Below, piece by piece: positions 1-6,904 of a stretch of 13,141 bases of DNA. How positions within the stretch are numbered: position 1 is the first letter of the stretch; every line of letters starts with the position of its first letter. The stretch is from CAZXPG01 sp964643145. GTDB lineage: Bacteria > Pseudomonadota > Alphaproteobacteria > Rickettsiales > Arcanibacteraceae. The notes under the pieces were generated by a model, which saw only the letters and a list, made by a program, of their open reading frames with translations, had not been told where the DNA came from and made no database searches. Both the position numbers and the translations under genes were made by a program. The stretch spans positions 1-13,141 of the forward strand of contig CAZXPG010000051.1 in the NCBI GenBank assembly GCA_964643145.1, read 5' to 3'.

Positions 1-3000
1 CGGTGATGGTGTTGGCCCCGTCACCGCCATTGATGGTATCGGCACCTGAACCACCGGTGATGCTTTGATCGACATTGGTGCCGGTGACATTCAGCGTACC
101 CGTTACAGCACTGCCAGCCAAGTCAGCCGCTAAGTTAGTGACGGTATAGGCAGTGGCACCAGCGAGGGTAAGGATGCGAGTATCTGCCATAGTAGTAGCG
201 TTAACGGTGAGCGTCGCTGCGCTGCCGGAAATAGAGGTGTTACCATCTCCTGCGTTGAAGGTGAAGCCAGAGGTGTTTGCTCCGGTTGTAATCGTATCGG
301 CTCCGGCACCAGTGACCGATTCAATGCTGGTGAAGGTTGCTGAAGCCAAGTTCAGTATACCCGCCGCTAGCATCACCACAGTATCGGTGCCACCACTCCC
401 CCCACTGATGGTTTCAGCCAAGCCTGTCAGATCGGCAACGGTAGTAAGGTTAAATGTATCATTGCCCGCACCCCCCGTGAGATTGTCTGCCCCACCGCCG
501 CCGGTGATGGTGTTGGCCCCGTCACCGCCATTGATGGTATCGGCACCTGAACCACCATTGAGGTTGTCTGCGCCTGTGCCGCCAACAAGTGTATCATTGC
601 CTGTACCGCCAAGAATGCTGGTATTCACCCCATCTTTTGAAACAACGCGGTTATTTACTGCATCTGCCAGTGTCACCGCTCCGGTACCACCAATAACAAC
701 ATTATTTGCAGCATTAATAGCAGCCGTATTCAGTGAGCTGATGGTATGGGTGCTATTGGCCAGTTCTATGCTATCGGATGCAGAATCAATAGCGGCATCG
801 GCATTACTTGCTAATACCAAGGAATTGCCATCACTTGCAAATGAGAGCACTTCAATACCGCTAATATGAGCGAAGTTGGCATCGGCAACGGTGGCAGTAT
901 CGCTAAAGAGAATAATATCCGTTCCTGTGTCACCTGCAATAGTGTCATTCGCAGCAAATTGTGTTGAACTGGTTAGGAACGTATCATTATTCGCTCCACC
1001 ATTGAGTGAATCTACGCCATCTCCACCAGCGATAGTATCATTTCCATCACCGCCATTGATGGTATCGGCACCAAAACCACCGGTGAGGTTGTCTGCGCCT
1101 GTGCCGGTGGTGATGCTGATTTGGGAATTGGAGACTGATAGATTGCCAGCATTAAGTGTCACCACGCCGGATTGGGTGGTCGCGTAACTCATAGTGAGGG
1201 TGGTATTGGTAGCTGTCAGGATGGCAGCCCTGGCATTGCTGCTAAGCGTAATGCTTTGGGCATTGGCTGAGCCTTTGAACTGGATAGCTTCAATCGCGTT
1301 GATATGGGTAAAATCGGCATCCGCGATGGTGTTATCATCGGCATCCGTGAAGACAATAGTATCCGTGCCTGTGCTGCCTGCAACCGTAGCATCAGCACCC
1401 CATTCAGCAGCGAGATAGTTAAACGTATCATTGCCCTCGCCCCCCGTGAGATTATCCGCCCCACCGCCGCCGGTGATGGTGTTGGCCCCGTCACCGCCAT
1501 TGATCGTATCCGCCCCGGCACCACCGGTGAGGCTGTCTGCGCCTGTGCTGGTTGTGATGCTGATCTTAGCCGCGCTTGTGAGGGCGGAGGCATTGAGCGT
1601 TACTGCGCCGGATTGGGTGGTCGCGTAAGTCATCGTTAGCGTGTCGCTGGTGGCACTGGCAATTGCTGTCTCAGCAGTAGCAGCTAGTGTGATGCTGTGA
1701 GCACTAGTGGAGCCATAGAATTCGATAGCTTCAATGGAACTCATAGACGCAAAATCAGTATCAATAATATCTACATCCGCTCCCTCTTCTGCAAAGGCAA
1801 TTTTATCATTATCCGCTCCACCATCTATCGTGGTATCAAGCTGAGCACCATCCCAATCGCCGGTCATATAGTTGAAGGTATCATTGCCCTCCCCCCCAAT
1901 AAGCCTATCTGTCCCGCCTCCCCCGGTGATGACGTCATCACCGGCAGCACCATTGAGGCTATCGGCATTAGCCCCGCCAGTGAGGGTGTCATTACCTTCG
2001 CCACCATTTAACGTGTAGGTAGCATCCATTGAATTGCTACTTATTATTAGGCTATCATTGCCACTGCCGCTGGTGATAGCAATAGAGGCGTCAAATGCGT
2101 TGGTAGTTGTTAGTGTCACGGCTCCAGTTTGTGCAGTAGCGTAACTCATAGTGAGGGTGGTGCCAGTGCTGGTGCTAATGGCTGTCTCAGCATTGCTGCC
2201 AAGCGCGATGCTTTGGGCATTGGCTGAGCCTTTGAATAGGATGGCTTCAATCGCGTTGATATGGGCGAAATCGGCATCCGCGATGGTGCTATCATCGGCA
2301 TCCGTGAAGGCAATAGTATCATCGCCATCACCGCCTGCAACCGTAGCATCTCCACCCCATTCAGCAGCGAGATAGTTAAACGTATCAAGCCCATCGTTTC
2401 CATATAAAGCATCGCTACCCCCGCCACCACTGAAAGTATCATTCCCATCACCACCGATGATCGTATCATTACCTGTGCCGCCAATAATGTTGGTATCTAC
2501 GTTATTAACAGAGGTAACGCGGTTATGTACGCCACCTGCCAAGGTAACAGCCCCCGTACCGCTGATTTGAATCGTGTTGCTGCTGCTTACCGCCGATGTA
2601 TTGAGCGAGCCAATCGTATAAGCACCATTTACAATGGTTAAGGTGGTTGTGCCTGTCATATTGACGGCATTATCCCCCAAAGTAAGAGAGGTGATATTTT
2701 GAGAGAAGCCCAAATTCTCAATAGAACTGAGATTAGTGAAATCCGTATCATCTAAGGAGGGTGAGTCAGTGAAAGAGAGTATATCGCTACCGCTACCACC
2801 ATTAATAGTCATGGCCGAAGACAGGTTGGCGGAGGTAATATACACCGTATCGTCGCCTTCACCAGCACTGATATAATCACCTACGGTTGCGCCCGTAACG
2901 GTTTCATAGAACGTATCCGCCCCATTGCCACCAAGAAGGCTATCGCTGCCTGCCCCGCCGGTAAATGTATCTGCACCATTCCCACCAGTAACGCTGATGC

Positions 3001-4813
3001 TGTTGGCAGTGCTGTTCACCGCTGAAGCATCAACGGTGAGTGCGCCAGTGCCCTCACCGGTTGCGCTCAGGGAAATTGTTACTCTATCGGTAGCTGAGGC
3101 GCCCACAATACTGTCATTAAGGGTGATGTTATTGTAGAGTGCATCGCTTAAGAAGGTAATCGCTTCAATGCCACTGACATTGCTCAGATTGGCAGTGGTG
3201 AGGGTTACGCCGTTGACGCTATATTTGATTGTATCCGTATCGCTGGTGCTATCATCGCCATATTCCCCCCCATAGATAGTGTCGGTAGCGGTGAGGGCAC
3301 TGGTTGTGGTGAAAATAATCGTATCATTGCCGCTTCCGCCGCGAATATCATCACTGCCACTGCTGGCAGTGAGCGTATCGTTCCCTGAACCGCCAAAGAG
3401 CAGTGCGCCGAACCCGCCTGTCACGGCTGACCAGTTAATGATGTCATTACCATCGCCGCCAGCAATGTTGGAAGCGGCAGTGCCTGCCCCAGCCCCTGTG
3501 ATGGTGTCATTGCCAATGCTGCCATACACGAGATCAGAGCCCGCCCCAGCAGTGATACTGTTGCCATCGTCGCTGGAATCATTAAAGCTACTTCCCGCAT
3601 AGATGGTATCATTACCGGACGTGCCGGTAATAGTATCTTGTCCAGCATTACCGTAAATCAACACACTATCGCTTCTGGTCGTATCGGCGGCATAGTTAAT
3701 GGTATCATTACCCGCACCACCATAGACAATATCGTTGCCACCGGCAGCCGTGCCCGTGATAGTATCGTTTCCGCCATTACCATAAATGATATCAGCTCCA
3801 CCATTGCCGGTGATGCTGTCGGCGCCGTCGGTGGAATCATTGGCACTATCGCCACCATAGATAATATCTGCATTGTTGCCACCCTCAATAGTGTCGCTGC
3901 CTGCATTACCATAGGCCAGAAAACGGCCGGTACTGCTGCTATAAGAGACAGTATCATCTCCTGTGCCGCCGTAGATTATATCTGTTCCCGCGTCGCCACT
4001 GCCGGTGATGGTATCATTGCCGCCATTGCCATAGAGCATATCATTGCCCGCACCGCCATTGATGCTGTCTGCTGCATCATCAGGATCGGTAATATTATCG
4101 CCACCTATAATAATATCGTCATAGGCACTGCCGGTAATGCTATCACTGCCTTGGCCTGCAAGCACCGCAAGCCGGCCTTTATTCGCGCTATAATCAATCA
4201 GATCATTGCCGTATCCACCATAGACCGTATCGCGGTCAACAGTAGTGACAGTGGAACTGCCAATAATGGTGTCATTCCCACCATTACCATAAATAACATC
4301 GGCCCCATCGCCGCCATTAATGCTATCGGCACCATCGGAAGAATCGGTGATAGCGCCGCCACCGAAAATAGTATCATTGCCATCGCCACCGGTGATATTA
4401 TCAATAACCGCAGTTTCATTGTTGCTGTTGCCATTACCGACAAGAAAATCGTTACCTGCGCCCCCGGCAATAGTATCGCCTCCTCCTAAGCCGTAAATAC
4501 GGTCATTATAAGCGGAACCGGTAAGGCTGTTGGCATTATCGTCATTGGTGGTAGTTGCGCTGTTATCGCCCACAAGGAACAGGCTTCCATCCTGGAATAC
4601 AACATTGGTTGTAGTGATGTTATATAAAGAAAGCCCAGATACAGACATAAGCTGGGCTGATGAATTATGATAGAAAGTGGTAGTATCGCCGTAGAAATAA
4701 CTGGTTACATCAGCTGCTGCAATGGGGGAAGAAAAATATACCATATCACTACTGGGAGCGAAATTATAGACCTGATCGAGGTGAGAGGTAAAATTATATG
4801 TATTTCCAGCCAT
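1..4813 (-). CDS. Giant RTX / hemolysin-type calcium-binding repeat protein (3' end outside window)
   Basis: I translated the minus strand from the ATG at 4813 to the window edge and found no stop: 1,604 complete codons and one spare base, so the gene is partial at its C-terminus. The start is supported by a GGGGA Shine-Dalgarno-like run at 4823-4819. The protein is dominated by nonapeptides of the form GGxGxDxLx (for example GGDGNDTIFG, GGAGNDTFNL), the calcium-binding beta-roll signature of the RTX family. Residues 1 to about 90 are repeat-free. Four units of about 85 residues follow (about 150-480), then about seven larger units (about 500-1,600). I saw no cysteine and no N-terminal hydrophobic signal peptide. 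Together with the repeats this suggests export by a type I (ABC/MFP/TolC) system using a C-terminal signal that is not visible here. By family it is a secreted or surface-attached structural protein, adhesin, or enzyme with a missing catalytic domain. No protease or lipase motif is visible in this part. Its real function is unknown. Confidence 0.9.
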   Translation of the reverse strand, partial: MAGNTYNFTSHLDQVYNFAPSSDMVYFSSPIAAADVTSYFYGDTTTFYHNSSAQLMSVSGLSLYNITTTNVVFQDGSLFLVGDNSATTTNDDNANSLTGSAYNDRIYGLGGGDTIAGGAGNDFLVGNGNSNNETAVIDNITGGDGNDTIFGGGAITDSSDGADSINGGDGADVIYGNGGNDTIIGSSTVTTVDRDTVYGGYGNDLIDYSANKGRLAVLAGQGSDSITGSAYDDIIIGGDNITDPDDAADSINGGAGNDMLYGNGGNDTITGSGDAGTDIIYGGTGDDTVSYSSSTGRFLAYGNAGSDTIEGGNNADIIYGGDSANDSTDGADSITGNGGADIIYGNGGNDTITGTAAGGNDIVYGGAGNDTINYAADTTRSDSVLIYGNAGQDTITGTSGNDTIYAGSSFNDSSDDGNSITAGAGSDLVYGSIGNDTITGAGAGTAASNIAGGDGNDIINWSAVTGGFGALLFGGSGNDTLTASSGSDDIRGGSGNDTIIFTTTSALTATDTIYGGEYGDDSTSDTDTIKYSVNGVTLTTANLSNVSGIEAITFLSDALYNNITLNDSIVGASATDRVTISLSATGEGTGALTVDASAVNSTANSISVTGGNGADTFTGGAGSDSLLGGNGADTFYETVTGATVGDYISAGEGDDTVYITSANLSSAMTINGGSGSDILSFTDSPSLDDTDFTNLSSIENLGFSQNITSLTLGDNAVNMTGTTTLTIVNGAYTIGSLNTSAVSSSNTIQISGTGAVTLAGGVHNRVTSVNNVDTNIIGGTGNDTIIGGDGNDTFSGGGGSDALYGNDGLDTFNYLAAEWGGDATVAGGDGDDTIAFTDADDSTIADADFAHINAIEAILFKGSANAQSIALGSNAETAISTSTGTTLTMSYATAQTGAVTLTTTNAFDASIAITSGSGNDSLIISSNSMDATYTLNGGEGNDTLTGGANADSLNGAAGDDVITGGGGTDRLIGGEGNDTFNYMTGDWDGAQLDTTIDGGADNDKIAFAEEGADVDIIDTDFASMSSIEAIEFYGSTSAHSITLAATAETAIASATSDTLTMTYATTQSGAVTLNASALTSAAKISITTSTGADSLTGGAGADTINGGDGANTITGGGGADNLTGGEGNDTFNYLAAEWGADATVAGSTGTDTIVFTDADDNTIADADFTHINAIEAIQFKGSANAQSITLSSNARAAILTATNTTLTMSYATTQSGVVTLNAGNLSVSNSQISITTGTGADNLTGGFGADTINGGDGNDTIAGGDGVDSLNGGANNDTFLTSSTQFAANDTIAGDTGTDIILFSDTATVADANFAHISGIEVLSFASDGNSLVLASNADAAIDSASDSIELANSTHTISSLNTAAINAANNVVIGGTGAVTLADAVNNRVVSKDGVNTSILGGTGNDTLVGGTGADNLNGGSGADTINGGDGANTITGGGGADNLTGGAGNDTFNLTTVADLTGLAETISGGSGGTDTVVMLAAGILNLASATFTSIESVTGAGADTITTGANTSGFTFNAGDGNTSISGSAATLTVNATTMADTRILTLAGATAYTVTNLAADLAGSAVTGTLNVTGTNVDQSITGGSGADTINGGDGANTIT
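1251..1430. repeat. 180-bp intragenic direct repeat, partner at 2208-2387
   Basis: The stretch aligns without gaps to 2208-2387 at an offset of 957 bases. By hand count 163 of 180 bases match, and most differences fall in two short clusters. Both copies encode one spacer plus the NYLAAEW segment of the large super-repeat. The homology is at DNA level, so it reflects recent duplication or gene conversion and not only protein-level constraint. Confidence 0.85.
2208..2387. repeat. 180-bp intragenic direct repeat, partner at 1251-1430
   Basis: Second copy of the near-identical block. It lies two super-repeat units away from its partner. The unit between them, near 1747, is clearly more diverged, so similarity does not fall off simply with distance along the gene. 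Confidence 0.85.
3480..4480 (-). repeat. Four ~85-residue super-repeats in the N-terminal third of the RTX protein
   Basis: The block xDSINGG...YGNGGNDTI recurs with its DSI core near 4321, 4062, 3814 and 3560 (residues about 165, 251, 334 and 418). Spacings are about 259, 248 and 254 bases, or roughly 85 residues. Each unit runs: DS(I)(N/T) plus a glycine turn, then YGNGGNDTI(T/I)G, a variable acidic insert, a (V/I)YGGxGND(L/T) turn, a YS- or YA-containing strand, a GxxGxDxI turn, and an acidic linker rich in D, S and T. The units have diverged at the DNA level, unlike the units nearer the C-terminus. Coordinates are approximate. Confidence 0.7.
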
Positions 4814-4917
4814 GTTTTTCCCCGGCAATAATTAATATGTTAATGTTTGCTATATTTTTAGTATATTGGCGTGTAATGCCACACAGAAAATGCACTATAA
4901 ACGATTTTTTATAGGAT
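4814..4917 (-). promoter_or_regulatory. AT-rich leader upstream of the RTX gene
   Basis: These 104 bases separate the stop of the EEP gene from the RTX ATG and must hold any dedicated RTX promoter. On the minus strand a TATACT (4865-4860) is a possible -10, but I see no convincing -35 at the right distance. An AT-rich inverted repeat, CTATAAA (4895-4901) with TTTATAG (4908-4914), lies just after the EEP stop. It could be a weak terminator or an operator. A GGGGA motif (4823-4819) five bases before the ATG is the likely ribosome binding site. Confidence 0.35.
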
Positions 4918-5682
4918 TTAAAGGGCTATTTCTAGTAAGAGGGCATCATGGTCGGAAAAAGGTTGTTTGATGATTCTCAGTGCACTGTGCGATGCGATGG
5001 CAGGCGAGCATAGACATAAATCCAACATCAGTTTGCGGCGGTGGAAGGTGAAAGTATGCTCGGTTTCGCGGTTAAGCAGGTGAAGGGAAGTGTGCTCTAA
5101 TAAGGGGGAAAGTTCAGTGGGGCCGGTCAGAATATTGAAATCACCTAGAATAATCACCTCGCCAGTATTGCGTGCTTGTGTTGTGAGTATGGCCAGTTCA
5201 TCAAATTGTTTTTTACGTACTTTTTCTTGCAATGAGAAATGGCCAAAAAATATGTGTAATCCGTCATAGGGGCGTAAATGGTAGAGTAGCCGCTTGGCAC
5301 CATGTGTCAAATAGTGACGCTCAAAAGGCAGGGGGTGTTTGGCCAGAAATGCATTGCAGCGCCCCTGATAGAGAGAAAAATGCCGTAATAGGCTGTGTTT
5401 CCCATATTTATTTGCAATATCATAAAAAGTGTAGTGCTGGTCGGTGAGGCTTTCAATCTGGTTGTAATAGCTGGAATGGAGCGAGCCTTTTTCCACTTCT
5501 ACCAGGCAGCATATATCGGGGTTTTCGCGGTTGATAAGTGTCTTTAGCTGATGCAGGCTTTTATGCTGCACCGTTTTTGAGCAGTAAAAATGGCGGTTGG
5601 CGTTTAGTATATGCTGGGAAAGATAGCCATTAATGCCTTTAGCGTATCCGATATTGCTAAATAAAATCGAAAGATGGTGCAT
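4918..5682 (-). CDS. Endonuclease/exonuclease/phosphatase (EEP) family protein, YbhP-like
   Basis: This is a 254-residue metal-dependent phosphoesterase-type protein. I chose the ATG at 5682. A longer frame begins with TTG at 5724, but the first family strand (LSILFSNIGYAKG, residues 4-16) begins immediately after the ATG. EEP landmarks in order are Asn10 in SNI; Glu62 in CLVEVEKGS, the usual metal ligand; His148 in GHFSL; Asp181 and Asn183 in ILGDFN; Asp221 in LMLDLCL; and Asp244-His245 in SDHDALLLEI. This is a complete catalytic set, so the enzyme is probably active. The family includes DNases, inositol-phosphate phosphatases and sphingomyelinases, and the substrate cannot be read from the motifs. 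There is no signal peptide or membrane segment. It lies 66 bases downstream of a cardiolipin synthase-like gene. E. coli YbhP (an EEP protein of similar size) is encoded beside ClsB, so a lipid-related role is an inference from context. Confidence 0.85.
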   Translation of the reverse strand: MHHLSILFSNIGYAKGINGYLSQHILNANRHFYCSKTVQHKSLHQLKTLINRENPDICCLVEVEKGSLHSSYYNQIESLTDQHYTFYDIANKYGKHSLLRHFSLYQGRCNAFLAKHPLPFERHYLTHGAKRLLYHLRPYDGLHIFFGHFSLQEKVRKKQFDELAILTTQARNTGEVIILGDFNILTGPTELSPLLEHTSLHLLNRETEHTFTFHRRKLMLDLCLCSPAIASHSALRIIKQPFSDHDALLLEIAL

Positions 5683-5700
5683 GATAATTAAGATTAGGCT

Positions 5701-5743
5701 ACCTTCTCTAATTGAGCGTGTCAAGGGTTGAGGGAGAGAAGGT
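5701..5743. repeat. Inverted repeat between the cls-like and EEP genes
   Basis: The arms ACCTTCTCT (5701-5709) and AGAGAAGGT (5735-5743) are exact reverse complements separated by 25 bases. The loop holds a consensus -35 hexamer on the minus strand (TTGACA, 5724-5719), but the matching -10 position (TAGCCT) is poor. It could be an mRNA hairpin that adjusts expression or stability of the downstream EEP cistron, or an operator. No poly-T follows, so it is not a standard terminator. Confidence 0.45.
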
Positions 5744-5748
5744 GCCCA

Positions 5749-6819
5749 TTATAATATTCTGCTGGCGCAACGGCCAAGATATTCCAGGAACTTCTGGCTG
5801 AGGGGGCGCATTTGCCAGCGTTCTGGTTGCATCTCATAGCTGTGCTTCAGATCGTTAAAAAAATGGCGTGTTAATAGGCGGATAGGTTTTTTATCGCGAA
5901 TAACCAAGTTAGCTTCGCGGTTATAGTAAAAACTGAGATAGTCGAGGTTAGTGCTGCCAATTGTCGCCCAATCATCATCAACAATGATAGATTTGGCATG
6001 AAGCAGGCTGTGCTCATAGCGAAAAACACGGATGCCATGGCTGAGTAATGCGGTAAAATAGGATTGCGAGGCAAAATCCGCCAGTGGTGCGTCGGAATTA
6101 TGGCTGACCAACAGAATAATTTCCACCCCCCGTTTGGCAGCACTATAGAGCAATTCCATGAAATTCTGGTCAGGGATAAAAAAAGGGGAGGTGAGGTAAA
6201 TGGCGAAACGGGCATGGTTAAGTGCCTTTTTGATTTCATCATAAATGGCATTCCTGCCCAGGGTAGGGGTGCTGACTATATAGCGCAGGGCATTATTCCG
6301 CGGTGCAGGCTGAGTGGAGAGGTGATAGTTATGATTGCCTGTAAAACGTTGCCATAAATAGTCAAAGTCATCCCGTACCTGCCGGATGATGGGGCCGGTA
6401 AGCCGCACCTGCGTATCACGCCAGTTGTGCATTGCTTGGTCAAAACATACGCTGCCCGTATAGGCAATGTTAGCATCGATCAAGATGGTCTTGATATGGT
6501 CACGTGGAAACCAATGCCAGGGTTGTAACAGATGCGGGAGTTGTAGATGGTTATAGAAGAAAATTTCTCCCCCATTATGGACAATCTGATTGATCCGTGA
6601 TGATGCTAGCAGGCTGCGGCTGCCGATACGGTCGAACATCAGGCGAATGCGGAGATGTTGGCGCGCTTTCTCGGCAAAAAGCTGTAAGAGCCGTGAACCA
6701 ATTCCCTTATCGGTGAGAATATATTGCTCGCATTCAATAGAGTGGCGGGCTTTGGAACAGTCGTCATAAATAGCGTCCCAGGCGGCCTGGGTGGTGAGAT
6801 AAAATTTCACGTTATGCAT
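5749..6819 (-). CDS. clsB: Phospholipase D superfamily cardiolipin synthase, ClsB type
   Basis: This 356-residue protein has two HKD (HxKxxxxD) motifs: His108-Lys110-Asp115 in RDHIKTILIDANIAYTGS, and His274-Lys276-Asp281 in HAKSIIVDDDWATIGSTNLD. Each is followed by the GS and downstream N/D typical of cardiolipin synthases rather than PLD nucleases, which usually carry one motif. The family joins two phosphatidylglycerols, or transfers a phosphatidyl group, to make cardiolipin at the inner membrane. The N-terminus (MHNVKFYLTTQAAWDAIYDD) has no transmembrane helices, so it resembles ClsB/ClsC rather than ClsA. It is somewhat shorter than E. coli ClsB. The ATG at 6819 begins just before the first family strand. 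Downstream lies the EEP gene, and upstream is acpS on the same strand across an 85-base gap containing a strong palindrome. The family call is firm; the exact substrate pair is inferred. Confidence 0.88.
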   Translation of the reverse strand: MHNVKFYLTTQAAWDAIYDDCSKARHSIECEQYILTDKGIGSRLLQLFAEKARQHLRIRLMFDRIGSRSLLASSRINQIVHNGGEIFFYNHLQLPHLLQPWHWFPRDHIKTILIDANIAYTGSVCFDQAMHNWRDTQVRLTGPIIRQVRDDFDYLWQRFTGNHNYHLSTQPAPRNNALRYIVSTPTLGRNAIYDEIKKALNHARFAIYLTSPFFIPDQNFMELLYSAAKRGVEIILLVSHNSDAPLADFASQSYFTALLSHGIRVFRYEHSLLHAKSIIVDDDWATIGSTNLDYLSFYYNREANLVIRDKKPIRLLTRHFFNDLKHSYEMQPERWQMRPLSQKFLEYLGRCASRIL

Positions 6820-6849
6820 AGTAACACTCTGCTCTTTCCTTTGTCTTCA

Positions 6850-6899
6850 CCCTCACGACTTCCCTCAGACTTCCCTCTGGGAGAGGGAAGTCGTGAGGG
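6850..6899. repeat. GC-rich palindromic intergenic repeat with an internal 11-bp duplication
   Basis: CCCTCACGACTTCCCTC (6850-6866) pairs exactly with GAGGGAAGTCGTGAGGG (6883-6899), a 17-bp stem. The 16-base loop repeats the last part of the left arm (AGACTTCCCTC, 6867-6877) and then has TGGGA. A shorter alternative hairpin, GACTTCCCTC (6868-6877) with GAGGGAAGTC (6883-6892), is therefore also possible. It lies between acpS and the cls-like gene and looks like the CCCTC/GAGGG intergenic repeats common in proteobacteria. No T-tract follows on either strand, so a role as an mRNA stability element or partial attenuator is more likely than termination. Confidence 0.8.
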
Positions 6900-6904
6900 G
6901 TGGG

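Larger units (their letters stand above)
300..3230 (-). repeat. Seven ~145-180-residue super-repeats with an 'IExxxF' strand motif in the RTX protein
   Basis: A non-RTX spacer with the pattern (A/D)xF(x)3(I/S)xxIE(x)3F(x)n(I/L)xL recurs between the glycine-rich turns. Its centres lie near 3182, 2733, 2260, 1747, 1301, 871 and 325, so spacing is roughly 430-540 bases. Examples are ADFAHINAIEAILF and ADFTHINAIEAIQF. Three of the spacers are followed by an LTMSYAT strand and an AVTL or VVTL strand. Between spacers sit two to five RTX turns, and two units carry a FNYLAAEW motif. Alternating beta-roll turns with a beta-strand spacer would give a long rod-like protein; that structural reading is inference. 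Confidence 0.7.

Noticed and set aside
1..4480. Regular direct repeats that could suggest a CRISPR array or minisatellite
   Set aside because: The repeats are degenerate, keep a single reading frame and encode RTX nonapeptides. There are no uniform unique spacers and no cas genes.
153..4489. Long plus-strand open frames across 153-869, 876-1187, 1194-1418 and 3638-4489
   Set aside because: They are antisense to the RTX gene. The repetitive Gly/Asp/Asn/Thr codons seldom give stops in the opposite frames, and the products are low-complexity with no ribosome binding site or domain.
5683..5724. TTG at 5724 as the start of the EEP gene, giving 14 extra residues
   Set aside because: The ATG at 5682 sits right before the first conserved strand of the family, and the extension is not family-like. 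The TTG also lies in a possible -35 hexamer.
4918..6819. PLD plus EEP as a nuclease pair of a defence system
   Set aside because: Two HKD motifs with the GS extension match cardiolipin synthases. There is no sensor, nucleotide-binding or helicase partner, and the neighbour is housekeeping acpS.
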